A stretch of DNA of 64,000 nucleotides, from the NCBI RefSeq assembly GCF_000013645.1, contig NC_007953.1, positions 372,001 through 436,000 on the forward strand, given 5' to 3'. The notes under the pieces are model-generated. The model was not told where the DNA came from, did no database searches, and worked only from the letters and a program-made list of their open reading frames with translations. The position numbers were made by a program, and so were the translations under genes. The DNA is from Paraburkholderia xenovorans LB400 (GTDB taxonomy: Bacteria > Pseudomonadota > Gammaproteobacteria > Burkholderiales > Burkholderiaceae). Numbering within the stretch: the first letter of the stretch is position 1; the number at the start of each line of letters is the position of its first letter. Below, in pieces: positions 26,555 through 36,152 of this stretch.

Positions 26555-28629
26555 TTCCTGAAATCGGGCACTTTGCGCTGATCCTCGCGTTGCTGCTCGC
26601 ACTCACGACTGGTGTACTGCCGGTGATCGGTGTGCAGCGCGGCATCGATGGCTGGATACGTCTTGCCTGGCCGGCGGCGCGCGCGCAGTTTGCTTTCGTC
26701 GCGATTGCTTTTGGCTGTCTGTCATGGTCGTTCCTCATCAATGACTTTTCCGTCCTCTACGTGGTGGAGAACTCGAATTCCGCGTTACCCGCCGTCTATC
26801 GTTTTACTGCGGTCTGGGGCGGTCATGAAGGCTCGCTGCTGCTGTGGGTGTTGCTGTTGACGCTTTGGATGGTGGCCGTCACCTGTTTCAGCAAGCAATT
26901 GCCGGTGACGATGGTGGCCACGGTACTGGGTGTGATGAGTTGGATTGCGAGTGGCTTTTTGCTGTTCATGCTCTTCACGTCGAACCCATTCAGCCGCCTG
27001 ATTCCGCAGTCCATGGAGGGCCGCGATCTGAATCCGCTGCTGCAGGACCCTGGCATGGTCATTCATCCGCCGGTGCTCTACGCGGGCTACGTCGGTTTCT
27101 CGGTGGCTTTCGCATTTGCGATTGCGGCGTTGCTGTCGGGCCGGCTTGACGCGGCATGGGCACGCTGGTCGCGCCCGTGGACCACGGCCGCCTGGGTGTT
27201 CCTGACGCTGGGCATCATGCTGGGCAGCGGCTGGGCTTACTACGAACTTGGCTGGGGCGGATGGTGGTTCTGGGATCCGGTCGAAAACGCTTCATTCATG
27301 CCGTGGCTGGCGGGTACGGCCTTGATCCATTCGCTCGCGGTCACGGAGAAGCGCGGCAGCTTCCGCAGTTGGACCGCTTTGCTGGCGATCTGCGCGTTTT
27401 CGTTGAGCCTGCTAGGCACGTTCCTCGTGCGTTCCGGCGTGATTACCTCGGTCCATGCATTTGCGTCCGATCCGACCCGCGGCGTGTTCATCCTCGGGTT
27501 TCTTGCGCTGGTGGTGGGTGGCGCGCTGCTTCTCTTTGCCTGGCGCGCGCCGCAGATCGGCCTGGGGGCCGGCTTTGAGCCCGTGTCGCGGGAGGCCTTG
27601 CTGCTGTCGAACAATGTGCTGTTAATGGTGGCTGCCGCGTCGGTGCTGCTCGGCACGCTTTATCCGATGGTGCTGGATGCACTTGGACTCGACAAGATTT
27701 CGGTCGGGCCGCCGTATTTCGACAGCGTGTTCGTGCCGTTGATGACGCCGGCTATCTTTCTGATGGGCGTGGGACCGCTTGCCCGCTGGAAGGCGGCTCG
27801 CGTGCCCGATCTCGCGGCGCGCCTGCGCTGGGCCGCGGCGGTCAGCGTCGTCACAGCGCTGGCGCTGCCGTTCACGCTCGGCAGTTGGCGGCCGCTCGTC
27901 AGTCTTGGCCTGCTGCTCGCGACCTGGAGCTTCGCGACGGTCGCGGTGAGCATGCGTGAGCGCATCGGTAGCCAGCAGGGCCGTCCTCTTCTGCGATTCA
28001 GGCGCGTACCGCGGGCGAGCTACGGCATGTGGCTCGCGCACGCTGGGATCGGTGTGTTTATCGTGGGTGTGACGCTGGTCAAAGGTTACGAGTCGGAGCG
28101 CGATGTGCCGATGCGCAGGGGCCAGACCGTCGAGGTTGGCGGCTACCAGTTCCGTTTCGACGGGGTCCGCGATGTCGACGGGCCGAACTACCGTGCGACG
28201 CGCGCCTCGATCGCAGTGAGTCGCGAGGGGCGACCGGTTACGACGCTCTATCCGGAGAAGCGTCTTTTTCTCGTGCAGAAGATGCCCATGACCGAGGCTG
28301 CGATCGACCACGGCGTGCTACGCGATCTGTACGTGGCAATGGGCGAGCCGATTGGCGAGGAAGCATGGACCTTGCGGATCCAGATCAAGCCATTCGTTCG
28401 CTGGATCTGGGCGGGTTGCCTGCTGATGGCATTGGGCGGAATGCTTGCCGCCAGCGACCGGCGATATCGGTTGTTTCCGGGCCGGCGCGTGCTGCAGATG
28501 AACGAGGCTGCGCGTAGTGCTGGAGTGCGGCCCCTTGCTGCAAACGAAATTCGCCAAACCGGCGCGATCGGAGCGCCGGGCGTGATAGCTGCCGCGCCAC
28601 ACCATCCCGTCAACGAGGACCGCGGATGA
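26551..28629 (+). CDS. ccmF: CcmF, haem lyase subunit
   Basis: 692 aa, about fourteen membrane helices. The WWD haem-handling motif is [20 protein letters not shown] at about residues 232-251, with His ligands in conserved loops ([24 protein letters not shown]). CcmF with CcmH ligates haem to apocytochrome c. The start is TTG 26551, preceded by GAAGGAGGAA; its codon overlaps the ccmE stop. Confidence 0.93.
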   Translation: MIPEIGHFALILALLLALTTGVLPVIGVQRGIDGWIRLAWPAARAQFAFVAIAFGCLSWSFLINDFSVLYVVENSNSALPAVYRFTAVWGGHEGSLLLWVLLLTLWMVAVTCFSKQLPVTMVATVLGVMSWIASGFLLFMLFTSNPFSRLIPQSMEGRDLNPLLQDPGMVIHPPVLYAGYVGFSVAFAFAIAALLSGRLDAAWARWSRPWTTAAWVFLTLGIMLGSGWAYYELGWGGWWFWDPVENASFMPWLAGTALIHSLAVTEKRGSFRSWTALLAICAFSLSLLGTFLVRSGVITSVHAFASDPTRGVFILGFLALVVGGALLLFAWRAPQIGLGAGFEPVSREALLLSNNVLLMVAAASVLLGTLYPMVLDALGLDKISVGPPYFDSVFVPLMTPAIFLMGVGPLARWKAARVPDLAARLRWAAAVSVVTALALPFTLGSWRPLVSLGLLLATWSFATVAVSMRERIGSQQGRPLLRFRRVPRASYGMWLAHAGIGVFIVGVTLVKGYESERDVPMRRGQTVEVGGYQFRFDGVRDVDGPNYRATRASIAVSREGRPVTTLYPEKRLFLVQKMPMTEAAIDHGVLRDLYVAMGEPIGEEAWTLRIQIKPFVRWIWAGCLLMALGGMLAASDRRYRLFPGRRVLQMNEAARSAGVRPLAANEIRQTGAIGAPGVIAAAPHHPVNEDRG

Positions 28630-29168
28630 AACGCGTGTTCGTTCCGCTTATCGGTTTTGCGGTGCTGGTGGCAGTGCTGGCAGCCGGGCTCAGGCACGAT
28701 CCGCGCCGCTTGCCGTCCGCGCTGATCGGTCAGCCGGCGCCGTCATTCGATCTCCCCGGCTTGGGGGCTACGGACAAGCGGGTGTCGCCGCAAGTGCTGC
28801 GCGGGCAGGTGTGGATTCTGAACGTGTGGGCGTCGTGGTGCGAATCGTGCCGGGACGAACACCCGTTGCTGGTCGATCTGGCCGCGCGCCGGATCGCGCC
28901 AGTCTACGGCATGGACTACAAGGATGAGCGCGCGCCCGCGCTGCAGTGGCTTGCCGAGGCAGGCGATCCCTATACGGCTTCGTTCGTCGATCACAGTGGC
29001 CAGACCGGTATCGACTACGGCGTGTACGGTGTGCCCGAGACTTTCGTGATCGACCGCGCAGGAATCATACGCTACCGGCACGCGGGACCGTTGACGCGTC
29101 AGTCGCTCGACGGCGTTATCCTGCCGCTCGTCAGGCAATTGCAGCATGAGGACATAAATGGTTCGTGA
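28626..29168 (+). CDS. ccmG: CcmG/DsbE, thiol:disulfide reductase
   Basis: 180 aa: N-terminal anchor, thioredoxin fold with the active site WASWCESC and the cis-Pro region YGVYGVPETFVID. It keeps the CxxCH cysteines of apocytochromes reduced before haem ligation. The ATG overlaps the ccmF stop. Confidence 0.93.
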   Translation: MKRVFVPLIGFAVLVAVLAAGLRHDPRRLPSALIGQPAPSFDLPGLGATDKRVSPQVLRGQVWILNVWASWCESCRDEHPLLVDLAARRIAPVYGMDYKDERAPALQWLAEAGDPYTASFVDHSGQTGIDYGVYGVPETFVIDRAGIIRYRHAGPLTRQSLDGVILPLVRQLQHEDINGS

Positions 29169-29652
29169 TCCGAATGGATGGCCAATGCGTTGGACAGCGG
29201 TTGTGCTGCTTCTGGTCACACTGAACTGTGCTGCGTGGGGAGCCGCCGGGTCGTCCACGGACGATTCCCACTATCAGGCCCGCGTGCGCCAACTTGCCGA
29301 AGGCTTTCGGTGCCTCGTGTGCCAGAACCAGAGCCTCGCAGACTCCAATGCCGATCTCGCAGCCGATTTGCGTGCGAAGATCGGCGAGGAGGTTCGGCAA
29401 GGCGCGACCGACGCTCAGGTGCGGGCTTACATGGTGCACCGATACGGAGATTTCGTGCTGTACCGGCCACCAGTGAAACCCGCAACGTGGGCGCTGTGGT
29501 TTGGACCTTTCGTTGCGTTGATGGTGGGGGTGAGCGTGCTCTGGCGAACCATGCTGCGCCGTCGCAACGTGCAGCCGCGCCTGCTGGACGAGGATGAGCG
29601 CCGGCGTGTCAATGAGTGGCTCCCGGCCCAGGATGAGAGCCCGCTGCGATGA
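29158..29652 (+). CDS. ccmH: CcmH, cytochrome c maturation thiol protein
   Basis: 164 aa with a signal peptide, the hallmark FRCLVCQNQSLADSNADLA and a membrane helix near residue 115 (LWFGPFVALMVGVSVLW). CcmH works with CcmG in apocytochrome disulfide handling and with CcmF in haem ligation. It overlaps ccmG by 11 bases. Confidence 0.93.
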   Translation: MVRDPNGWPMRWTAVVLLLVTLNCAAWGAAGSSTDDSHYQARVRQLAEGFRCLVCQNQSLADSNADLAADLRAKIGEEVRQGATDAQVRAYMVHRYGDFVLYRPPVKPATWALWFGPFVALMVGVSVLWRTMLRRRNVQPRLLDEDERRRVNEWLPAQDESPLR

Positions 29653-30587
29653 TCACCTTCTGGATGATTGCGGCAGCCATGCTGATCGCGGCGCTCACGT
29701 GCGTGATTGCACCGCTGCTGCGCCGCGCGGCAACGGACGACGACGAACGGCGGCCGACTCGCGAAGGCGTAGTGCTCGCTGCGGCGATCTACCGGGCGGA
29801 ACTCGCCGAACTCGAACGCGAATTCAACGCAGGGCATCTTTCTGCCCAACATCGAAGCGAGGTCAGGCGCGAGCTTGAAGCGCGCTTCGCTGATGAGATC
29901 GGTGCGGGAGGCCGACCTGCTGGCAGTATAGATGACGTTGCAACGGGCGCTGCCAGCAGGCTGTCGCGCGCGGGCACGGCTGCACTGCTGCTGGCATTAC
30001 TGCCGACGGCTGTCCTGGTCCTGTACATGCAACTGGGCTCCCCGCTTTCGCTGGCGGTAGAAGGCGGCGGCGACGCCGGACAGATGGCCGTCCATGCTGC
30101 CTCGCAAGGCTCTCTGGCGGTGCTGGTGGGACGGCTCGCGACCCGACTGCAACGGCAACCCGACGACGCGCAAGGCTGGGCGATACTGGCGCGTTCCTAC
30201 GCGGCGTTGGACCGCCCCGACGACGCCATTGCAGCGTATCAGCGCGCGCTCATGGTGAGCCCGCGTGATGCGCAATTGCTGGCCGATTATGCTGACGCGC
30301 AGGCTAGCGCCGACGACGGCGATCTGAATGGCGTCGCGCTGCAGAGCATCGAGGCCGCTCTTGCGCTGGATCCGGAGAATCAGAAAGCGCTGGCGCTCGC
30401 GGGGTCGGCTGCATTCGACAGACGCGATTACCCGCTCGCCATTCACTTATGGGAGCATCTGGAGTTCGTTGCGGGCACTGATTCGGAGATTGCCGGAATA
30501 GCGCGGAAGAACATCGACCGGGCGCGTGTGCTTGCTGCCAGCGGCTCGGCGGATGCGAGCGGGCATCCCGCCGGAGACACGAACTAA
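29649..30587 (+). CDS. ccmI: CcmI, TPR apocytochrome chaperone
   Basis: 312 aa. Two membrane helices (residues about 1-25 and 108-128) flank a cytoplasmic loop with IYRAELAELEREFNAGHLS. A periplasmic TPR region follows (GWAILARSYAALDRPDDAI; AYQRALMVSPRDAQLLADYA). CcmI delivers apocytochrome c to the CcmFH lyase. It overlaps ccmH by 4 bases and is the last gene of the nap-ccm run. Confidence 0.92.
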   Translation: MITFWMIAAAMLIAALTCVIAPLLRRAATDDDERRPTREGVVLAAAIYRAELAELEREFNAGHLSAQHRSEVRRELEARFADEIGAGGRPAGSIDDVATGAASRLSRAGTAALLLALLPTAVLVLYMQLGSPLSLAVEGGGDAGQMAVHAASQGSLAVLVGRLATRLQRQPDDAQGWAILARSYAALDRPDDAIAAYQRALMVSPRDAQLLADYADAQASADDGDLNGVALQSIEAALALDPENQKALALAGSAAFDRRDYPLAIHLWEHLEFVAGTDSEIAGIARKNIDRARVLAASGSADASGHPAGDTN

Positions 30588-30801
30588 TACGGGCAGCGCA
30601 CGCGCGTTTTGAGGCCATTGGCTCCGAATTTCCCCGGAATATACTGTGCAGGCGCCCACATTTCGTGGTGCAGTGAGCGAATCGTTCAAGCAGTGCACCC
30701 TCTGTGCCGTTAAACCACGTTGTGCAAGGAGCGTGCGAGGAGTTCACGCTTGCCCGCTGCGGGCTGGAAGACTAACTTCATGACAGTCACAGACGATTGC
30801 A

Positions 30802-31112
30802 AGCTAACCAAAGCGGCACGCAAGTTGATACTGGATGCCGACGACGTTTTCGTCAGTAGCGCCAGTATGTGATCAAGGCGGTACTTGGCAAGCTCGACGT
30901 GGAGGTGAACCTGTTGTTTCCGTAATCCAGGCGGGCGGCTTCGTGGAGTTGCCGGTGCGGGCGCTTCACGCGGCGAGGGTTCGCGATCTGCCCGACATTC
31001 ACCGCGATCCGTTCGACCGGCTTCTGGTGGCACAGGCTCTCTCGGAACCGTTGGGTTGGCGGCTCCTGACAGCTACTTAGCGAAGTACACCGATCTGGTT
31101 ATCACCGTGTAG
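30802..31112 (+). pseudogene. VapC-like PIN-domain toxin remnant
   Basis: KAARKLILDADDVFVSSASM is followed by a stop codon, then in other frames by KAVLGKLDVEVN, GGFVELPVRALHAARVRDLP and HRDPFDRLLVAQALSEP, and finally YLAKYTDLVITV. This is the order of a type II toxin of the PIN family with at least three lesions. The N-terminal catalytic Asp and any antitoxin gene are absent. Confidence 0.65.
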
Positions 31113-31172
31113 GAAAAACGCTCGCGCCGGTCTCGCGGGCCAAACAGGAAAACGGATAAGCAGAATGCCGAC

Positions 31173-31406
31173 ATGAGCAAAGAAGTGGAACATAAGCTCG
31201 CGCCTGCAGAATTCGACCAGATGGCGGGTCGCATGTATGAGTGCGTAGACATTCATAGCGATATTGAAGAGGGTCATTTCAAAGCGCTTGGTAATGTTCT
31301 TGCCTTCGTGAAGGCACGATCTGGATATTCCGCGCTTCGACTGCGTCGCCATCGCTTCACCACCTATCTCACTCCGGTCCGATCGGCGATCAGCCGCCTC
31401 CGCTGA
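31173..31406 (+). CDS. Small ORF of unknown function
   Basis: 77 aa, MSKEVEHKLAPAEFDQMAG then MYECVDIHSDIEEGHFKALG. The acidic, soluble first half looks protein-like, but I do not recognise a family, and the Arg-rich second half may be out of frame. There is no good ribosome-binding site. It may be a relic next to the toxin remnant. Confidence 0.25.
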   Translation: MSKEVEHKLAPAEFDQMAGRMYECVDIHSDIEEGHFKALGNVLAFVKARSGYSALRLRRHRFTTYLTPVRSAISRLR

Positions 31407-32181
31407 TTAACCTCATCAACCAATCGCCATGGTCCGCGCACAACGCCGACCGCGTCGGACGATCCTGCAGTTTCCTCCCTGGAGGTTTATTCGACGCCCG
31501 CCTACCGGCGCTGCAGCACACGCACAGTCACTTGAATGAGGGCAGGCATCGAATCACCCGATATGACTTTCCATGTCAATCGGAATGTGTAGTTTGCAGT
31601 GCTCTCATAAGTGAACGAATTCGCTGAGGGCGGCATAGCATCATCATATTGATGGCACCGGTGTATCGATGTGGCCATTTCTGAAACCGTGGCAACTTGC
31701 TGTACCGTTTCCGCGAGAGCCGATTCTGCCCGCGCAAGAACCACGTCACGTGCTCCGAGCCAACGGTTTCGATCGACAGTCCATTACGGTTGCGTAATCC
31801 AGTGACGGACGTACGTGAGCCGGATACCGCTGCTGGATCCGTGGTTGTTCAACACCATGCTTCAGACCGGTGGGCACCGCTTGGCGGGCACGGCATGAAT
31901 TGAACAAGGCATTCAATCTCATAGGTCCGGATTCACGCTGATCTTTCTTATGCGCCAACAGGAATCCAAATCTGAAATTCTTTGTTCACTGAAATGCCGG
32001 ATCTCGGTAACCTGGCTTTCTCTATTGTGTTGCGCTTTCGCCAAGACGGTATTGCGGGTTCGGCTCCCTGTCGCTCTCGGTGGGAGTATGGTAGCCCGGC
32101 GCAAAAAACGTGAGCAAGGTTTTTTGCAAATTTCAGGAGGGCGGTCGTGAGCGGTACAGGTGCCAGCTATCGGAGTGATGT
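31407..32181. other. Long gap upstream of tonB, no convincing gene
   Basis: About 775 bases. A minus-strand frame at 31502-31744 (80 aa) and other short frames have no domain. The last 150 bases should hold the tonB promoter; I see no 19-bp Fur-box match. Confidence 0.4.
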
Positions 32182-32877
32182 ATGTCCACAGAGGTGATTT
32201 CCAGATCGGGCCGGTTAGCGGGGCGCCCACCCCGGTATGGGAATCGCCAGCGGAATCCGGTACGCCGTTACGCCGGTATTGCTGTCGTCGTGCTCCTGCA
32301 CATCCTGTTCATCTGGGCGTTGATGAATGGTCTTGCGAACAAGGTCGTGCAGATCGTGCAGAAGCCGATCGAGACGAAGATCATCGAGCCGGTGAAGCCA
32401 CCTCCCCCGCCGCCGATGCCGACGGTGCAACTGCCGCCGCCGAAGTTCACGCCGCCACCGCCGCCGTTCGTGCCGCCGCCTGAAGTGGCGGTCACGCCGC
32501 CGCCAGCACGCGCGCCGACCATCACCCACCAGGCCGTGCCGATACCGACGCCGGTCGCGCCGCCACCGCCTGCGCCGGTCGCGCCGCCGGCTCCTGCGAA
32601 GCCGGTCAGTCACGCGGTGGGCGTGGTGTGCCCGAACTCGGACGAGGTCCGGCGCTCGGTAGGCTATCCGCAGGAAGCGCAGGATAACGACATCAGCGGC
32701 GACGTCATGATCTCGTTTGTCGTCGACCCGCAGGGTCATGTGACCGACGAGAAAGTCGAGCAGTCCGCTGACCCGATTCTCGACCGGGCAGCTTTCAGCG
32801 CGGTGAAGAAGTTCAACTGTATTTCGCAAGGGCAGCCGGTCCGCGTACAGGTGCCGTTCTCGTTCAAGCTGAACTGA
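32182..32877 (+). CDS. TonB family energy transducer
   Basis: 231 aa. One N-terminal membrane helix (YAGIAVVVLLHILFIWALM), a long Pro-rich periplasmic spacer (residues about 70-155, many PPP and PxP units), and a C-terminal TonB domain (SVGYPQEAQDNDISGDVMIS; DPILDRAAFSAVKKF). A C-x27-C pair in this domain may form a disulfide. TonB transmits proton-motive force to outer-membrane receptors. GGAG lies 10 bases before the ATG. It is the first gene of tonB-exbB-exbD-exbD-TPR and probably serves the two receptors encoded downstream. Confidence 0.9.
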   Translation: MSTEVISRSGRLAGRPPRYGNRQRNPVRRYAGIAVVVLLHILFIWALMNGLANKVVQIVQKPIETKIIEPVKPPPPPPMPTVQLPPPKFTPPPPPFVPPPEVAVTPPPARAPTITHQAVPIPTPVAPPPPAPVAPPAPAKPVSHAVGVVCPNSDEVRRSVGYPQEAQDNDISGDVMISFVVDPQGHVTDEKVEQSADPILDRAAFSAVKKFNCISQGQPVRVQVPFSFKLN

Positions 32878-32951
32878 GCGTCGCGTGCACAGCCCGGGCC
32901 TGCCCTGATCCAACCCGTTCGATATCGATGGATGCACCCTCTGGAGCATGT

Positions 32952-33881
32952 ATGAAGAAGCGTTCCTTTGCCGCTGTGGCGGCCAGCTTGCTGATCCCGG
33001 CCACGGCCGTCAGCGTCCTCGCCGCCGCCGTTGTGGCTCCGCAGGCCGTCTGGGCGCAGACGAGCGCTCCGGCCACCAATAACGCACCAGCGACGGCCGG
33101 CGGCTCGGGTTCATCGGGCGCGGATCAGTCCGCGGCGACGCCGCAGACGGCAACGGCCGCCGAGCCGCCGCCGCTCGCGGCGACGAGCACCGAAGTGACA
33201 AATCCGTACGGTCTCGGCGCGCTGTGGAAGAACGGGGACCTGGTTGCGCGCTTCGTGCTGATCCTGCTCGTGATCATGTCGATGGGAAGCTGGTACATCA
33301 TGATCACCAAGTTCCTGGAGCAGTTGCGTGCGAACCGCCGTGCGAAGTCGGCCGACGAGCAACTGTGGAGTGCGCCGTCGCTCGCCCAGGGCGCGGAACA
33401 GCTTGACGGGAACTCGCCGTTCCGTTTCATCGCCCAGGTGGGGATCGAGGCCGGCGCCCATCACGAGGAAGCGCTGCTCGAAGCGGTGGATCGCAACACG
33501 TGGATCGACGTGTCCATCGACCGTGCCATTACCAACGTGTCGAACCGCCTTCAGGACGGGCTCGCGTTCCTCGGCACGGTGGGCTCGACAGCGCCGTTCG
33601 TTGGCCTGTTCGGCACGGTGTGGGGCATCTATCACGCGCTGACTGCTATCGGCATTGCGGGCCAGGCGTCGATCGACAAGGTGGCGGGCCCGGTCGGCGA
33701 GGCGCTGATCATGACGGCGATCGGTCTTGCCGTCGCGGTGCCGGCGGTGCTGGGCTACAACTTCCTCGTGCGTCGCAACAAGTCGGTGATGGAGCGTGTA
33801 CGCGCGTTCGGCGCGCAGCTGCATACGGTGCTGCTGTCGGGCACGAAGCGCCAGGTGCGCGCGGTCGCGAATGCGAAATAA
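32952..33881 (+). CDS. exbB: ExbB/TolQ/MotA family proton channel
   Basis: 309 aa from ATG 32952 (GGAG upstream). It has a signal peptide (SLLIPATAVSVLAAAVVA...AQ), a low-complexity Ala/Thr/Ser linker and three membrane helices. The channel motif is LGTVGSTAPFVGLFGTVWGI, followed by PVGEALIMTAIGLAVAVPAV. The extended N-terminal region with a signal is seen in one ExbB branch. It forms the ExbBD motor that energises TonB. Confidence 0.92.
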   Translation: MKKRSFAAVAASLLIPATAVSVLAAAVVAPQAVWAQTSAPATNNAPATAGGSGSSGADQSAATPQTATAAEPPPLAATSTEVTNPYGLGALWKNGDLVARFVLILLVIMSMGSWYIMITKFLEQLRANRRAKSADEQLWSAPSLAQGAEQLDGNSPFRFIAQVGIEAGAHHEEALLEAVDRNTWIDVSIDRAITNVSNRLQDGLAFLGTVGSTAPFVGLFGTVWGIYHALTAIGIAGQASIDKVAGPVGEALIMTAIGLAVAVPAVLGYNFLVRRNKSVMERVRAFGAQLHTVLLSGTKRQVRAVANAK

Positions 33882-33911
33882 GCAACAGCAGCGCAGGCGG
33901 AGCAAGAAGCC

Positions 33912-34337
33912 ATGGCCATGAACGTTGGACAGGACGGTGACGAGGACGAAGTCATCGCTTCCATCAACACGACGCCGCTCGTCGACGTGATGCTGGTGTT
34001 GCTGATCATCTTCCTGATCACGATCCCGGTCGTCACGCACACGGTGCCGGTGCAGTTGCCGGCTCAGACGGTGAATCCGCTGCAGACCAGGCCGGACAGC
34101 ATTGAGATCGCAGTCAACAAGGACGGTTACTTCTTCTGGAACGAGAAGCTGGTTGACGCGCCGACGCTACTCGCGCGGCTGAAGGTGGCGTCGGTGAAGC
34201 TGCCACAACCCGAGGTGCATGTACGCGGTGACCGGGCGACACGCTACGAATTCATCGGGCGCGTAATTACCGCGTGCGAGCGTGCCGGGATAGCAAAGGT
34301 TTCATTTATTACTCAGCCGCCAGCGCGCGGCGGCTAG
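33912..34337 (+). CDS. exbD: ExbD family protein, first copy
   Basis: 141 aa. A single membrane helix (VDVMLVLLIIFLITIPVVTH) starts with the functional Asp, followed by a periplasmic ExbD domain (SIEIAVNKDGYFFWNEKLVD; RGDRATRYEFIGRVITACE). It works inside the ExbB pentamer. It lies 30 bases after exbB. Confidence 0.92.
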   Translation: MAMNVGQDGDEDEVIASINTTPLVDVMLVLLIIFLITIPVVTHTVPVQLPAQTVNPLQTRPDSIEIAVNKDGYFFWNEKLVDAPTLLARLKVASVKLPQPEVHVRGDRATRYEFIGRVITACERAGIAKVSFITQPPARGG

Positions 34338-34346
34338 GAGTCCGGA

Positions 34347-34778
34347 ATGGGAATGAACGTATCTTCGGGTGGCGGCAGCGGCGAACCGGAGGTGATGGTC
34401 GACATCAATACCACGCCGCTGATCGACGTGATGCTGGTGTTGCTCATCATGCTGATCATCACGATTCCGATCCAGATGCACTCGGTGAAGATGAACCTGC
34501 CGGTCGGCAATCCACCGCCGCAGGCTGTACCGCCGCCGGTCGTACAGATCGACATCGATTTCGACGGGACGATCACGTGGAACGGCGCGCCGGTTGCAGC
34601 CGGTGCGGACCTCGAGAAGCACATGGCCGACGTCGCGGCGCAGCCGGACCAGCCGGAGATCCACCTGTTGCCGAACAGGCTCGCTCCGTACAACGACGTG
34701 GCCGCTGTGCTGGCCGCCGCACAGCGTGAAGGCGCGACGAAGATCGGGCTCGTGGGCAACGAACAATATATGCAATGA
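34347..34778 (+). CDS. exbD: ExbD family protein, second copy
   Basis: 143 aa, paralogous to the preceding gene: membrane helix IDVMLVLLIMLIITIPIQMH with the functional Asp, then VVQIDIDFDGTITWNGAPV and LLPNRLAPYNDVAAVLAAA. Two different ExbD proteins behind one ExbB suggest a mixed ExbD dimer in the motor. The gap to the first copy is 9 bases. Confidence 0.92.
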   Translation: MGMNVSSGGGSGEPEVMVDINTTPLIDVMLVLLIMLIITIPIQMHSVKMNLPVGNPPPQAVPPPVVQIDIDFDGTITWNGAPVAAGADLEKHMADVAAQPDQPEIHLLPNRLAPYNDVAAVLAAAQREGATKIGLVGNEQYMQ

Positions 34779-34835
34779 GCGCGCTGGGGCAGTACGCGCA
34801 ACAACCACTCAAGGTCAGGAAAGGATGCAGGCACC

Positions 34836-36044
34836 ATGATGCTACGTAGCGTGAGACGTACCGCAGCAGTGGCGGCGCTTAATGGCTTACTTGCGCTGGC
34901 GGGGTGGCCCGTCGTCTCTCATTCGGCCGACACGCTGCGTCCTGAAGTGGCGAGGCCGTTGAACGACGCGCAGAACCTGTACCGCGCGCGCAACTATCGC
35001 GGTGCGCTCAGCAAGGTTTCGCTGGCTGCGGCGGTGCCGGGCAAGACGGCGTACGAAACGCGCGTGATCGGGGAGATGCAGGGTGCGGCCGCGATCGCGG
35101 CCGGCGACACCGGTGTCGCTGCCGGGGCTTATGAGGCGCTGCTGTCGTCGGGCGCACTTGACGGCGCGAGCACGCAGCAGTACTCGGCGGCGCTCGCAGG
35201 CATCTACTTCCAGCAGAAGAATTATGCAGCGGCGATCCGCACCGCACAGCGTTACCAGAAGGCGGGTGGCACTGACCCGCAAATGCGCGAACTGCTGCTG
35301 CAGTCGTATTTTCTGTCTGGCGACTGCGGGAATGTCGTCGCGGCGCTCAAGCCGGGCATCGACGCCGCGTTGAAGGGCGGCCGTGCGCCCGTCGAGTCGC
35401 AGTTGCAGATGCTCGCGCAGTGCGCGCAGAAAACAAAAGATGACAGCGCGCATGCTGACGCCCTGGCGGCGCTTGTTGCGTACTACCCGAAGCCGGCGTA
35501 CCAGGAGCAGTTATTCAATACCGTGCGCGGCAAGCCCGGTTACTTCGCGTCGCTCGACCTCGACATCTATCGTTTGCGGCGCGCGACCGGTACGCTGACG
35601 ACAGCCGAGCAGTACATGGAGATGACCCAGCTCGCGCTCGTGGCCGGGATACCCGCTGAGGCCAAGCAGGTGATCGACCAGGGCTTCGCGTCGGGCGTGC
35701 TGGGACACGACGCGCAGGCCGGACGTGAGAAGCGTCTGCAGGCGCTTGTCATCCGGCGTTTGCAGGGGCAGAGCGACCCCAACAACTTGCCGGTAGATCC
35801 AGTAGATGGCGCGTTGAACCTCGTGTTTGCGGGACAGGTGCAGCAGGGGATTGGTGCGGGCGCCGCCGCGGTCGGCAAGGACGCTGCGCATCAGGATGCG
35901 GCACGCCTGCGTCTGGGCGAAGCGTATTACTACGCGGGACAGAAGGCGCACGCGGCGCAGGTGTTCGGTACCGTGAAGGGTGCCGACGGCTCGGCCGACC
36001 TTGCGCGCCTGTGGGCGCTGGTCGCCGATAGACGGAGTGAGTAG
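34836..36044 (+). CDS. Secreted TPR-like helical-repeat protein
   Basis: 402 aa with a signal peptide (GLLALAGWPVVSHSA) and a mature part of helix pairs with TPR spacing: LNDAQNLYRARNYRGALSKV, YSAALAGIYFQQKNYAAAIR, LLLQSYFLSGDCGNVVAAL and LRLGEAYYYAGQKAHAAQVF. GGAAAGGA precedes the ATG pair. TPR proteins of this type accompany TonB-ExbBD-ExbD clusters and are thought to help the periplasmic part of the machine; the exact role is not known to me. It ends the tonB operon. Confidence 0.75.
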   Translation: MMLRSVRRTAAVAALNGLLALAGWPVVSHSADTLRPEVARPLNDAQNLYRARNYRGALSKVSLAAAVPGKTAYETRVIGEMQGAAAIAAGDTGVAAGAYEALLSSGALDGASTQQYSAALAGIYFQQKNYAAAIRTAQRYQKAGGTDPQMRELLLQSYFLSGDCGNVVAALKPGIDAALKGGRAPVESQLQMLAQCAQKTKDDSAHADALAALVAYYPKPAYQEQLFNTVRGKPGYFASLDLDIYRLRRATGTLTTAEQYMEMTQLALVAGIPAEAKQVIDQGFASGVLGHDAQAGREKRLQALVIRRLQGQSDPNNLPVDPVDGALNLVFAGQVQQGIGAGAAAVGKDAAHQDAARLRLGEAYYYAGQKAHAAQVFGTVKGADGSADLARLWALVADRRSE

Positions 36045-36152
36045 TTTGCCAGTCGTTATGGGTCGGCTATTGGACGCTTATCCGGCGATAAACCGGCGTT
36101 GTCCGGCCACATGACCAAACGTTTGACTGATAGCCCGCATAACGGAGACCTG

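Noticed and set aside
31407-32181. Fur box ahead of the tonB cluster
   Set aside because: Looked for a GATAATGATAATCATTATC-like 19-mer by eye; no convincing match here or before the two receptors.
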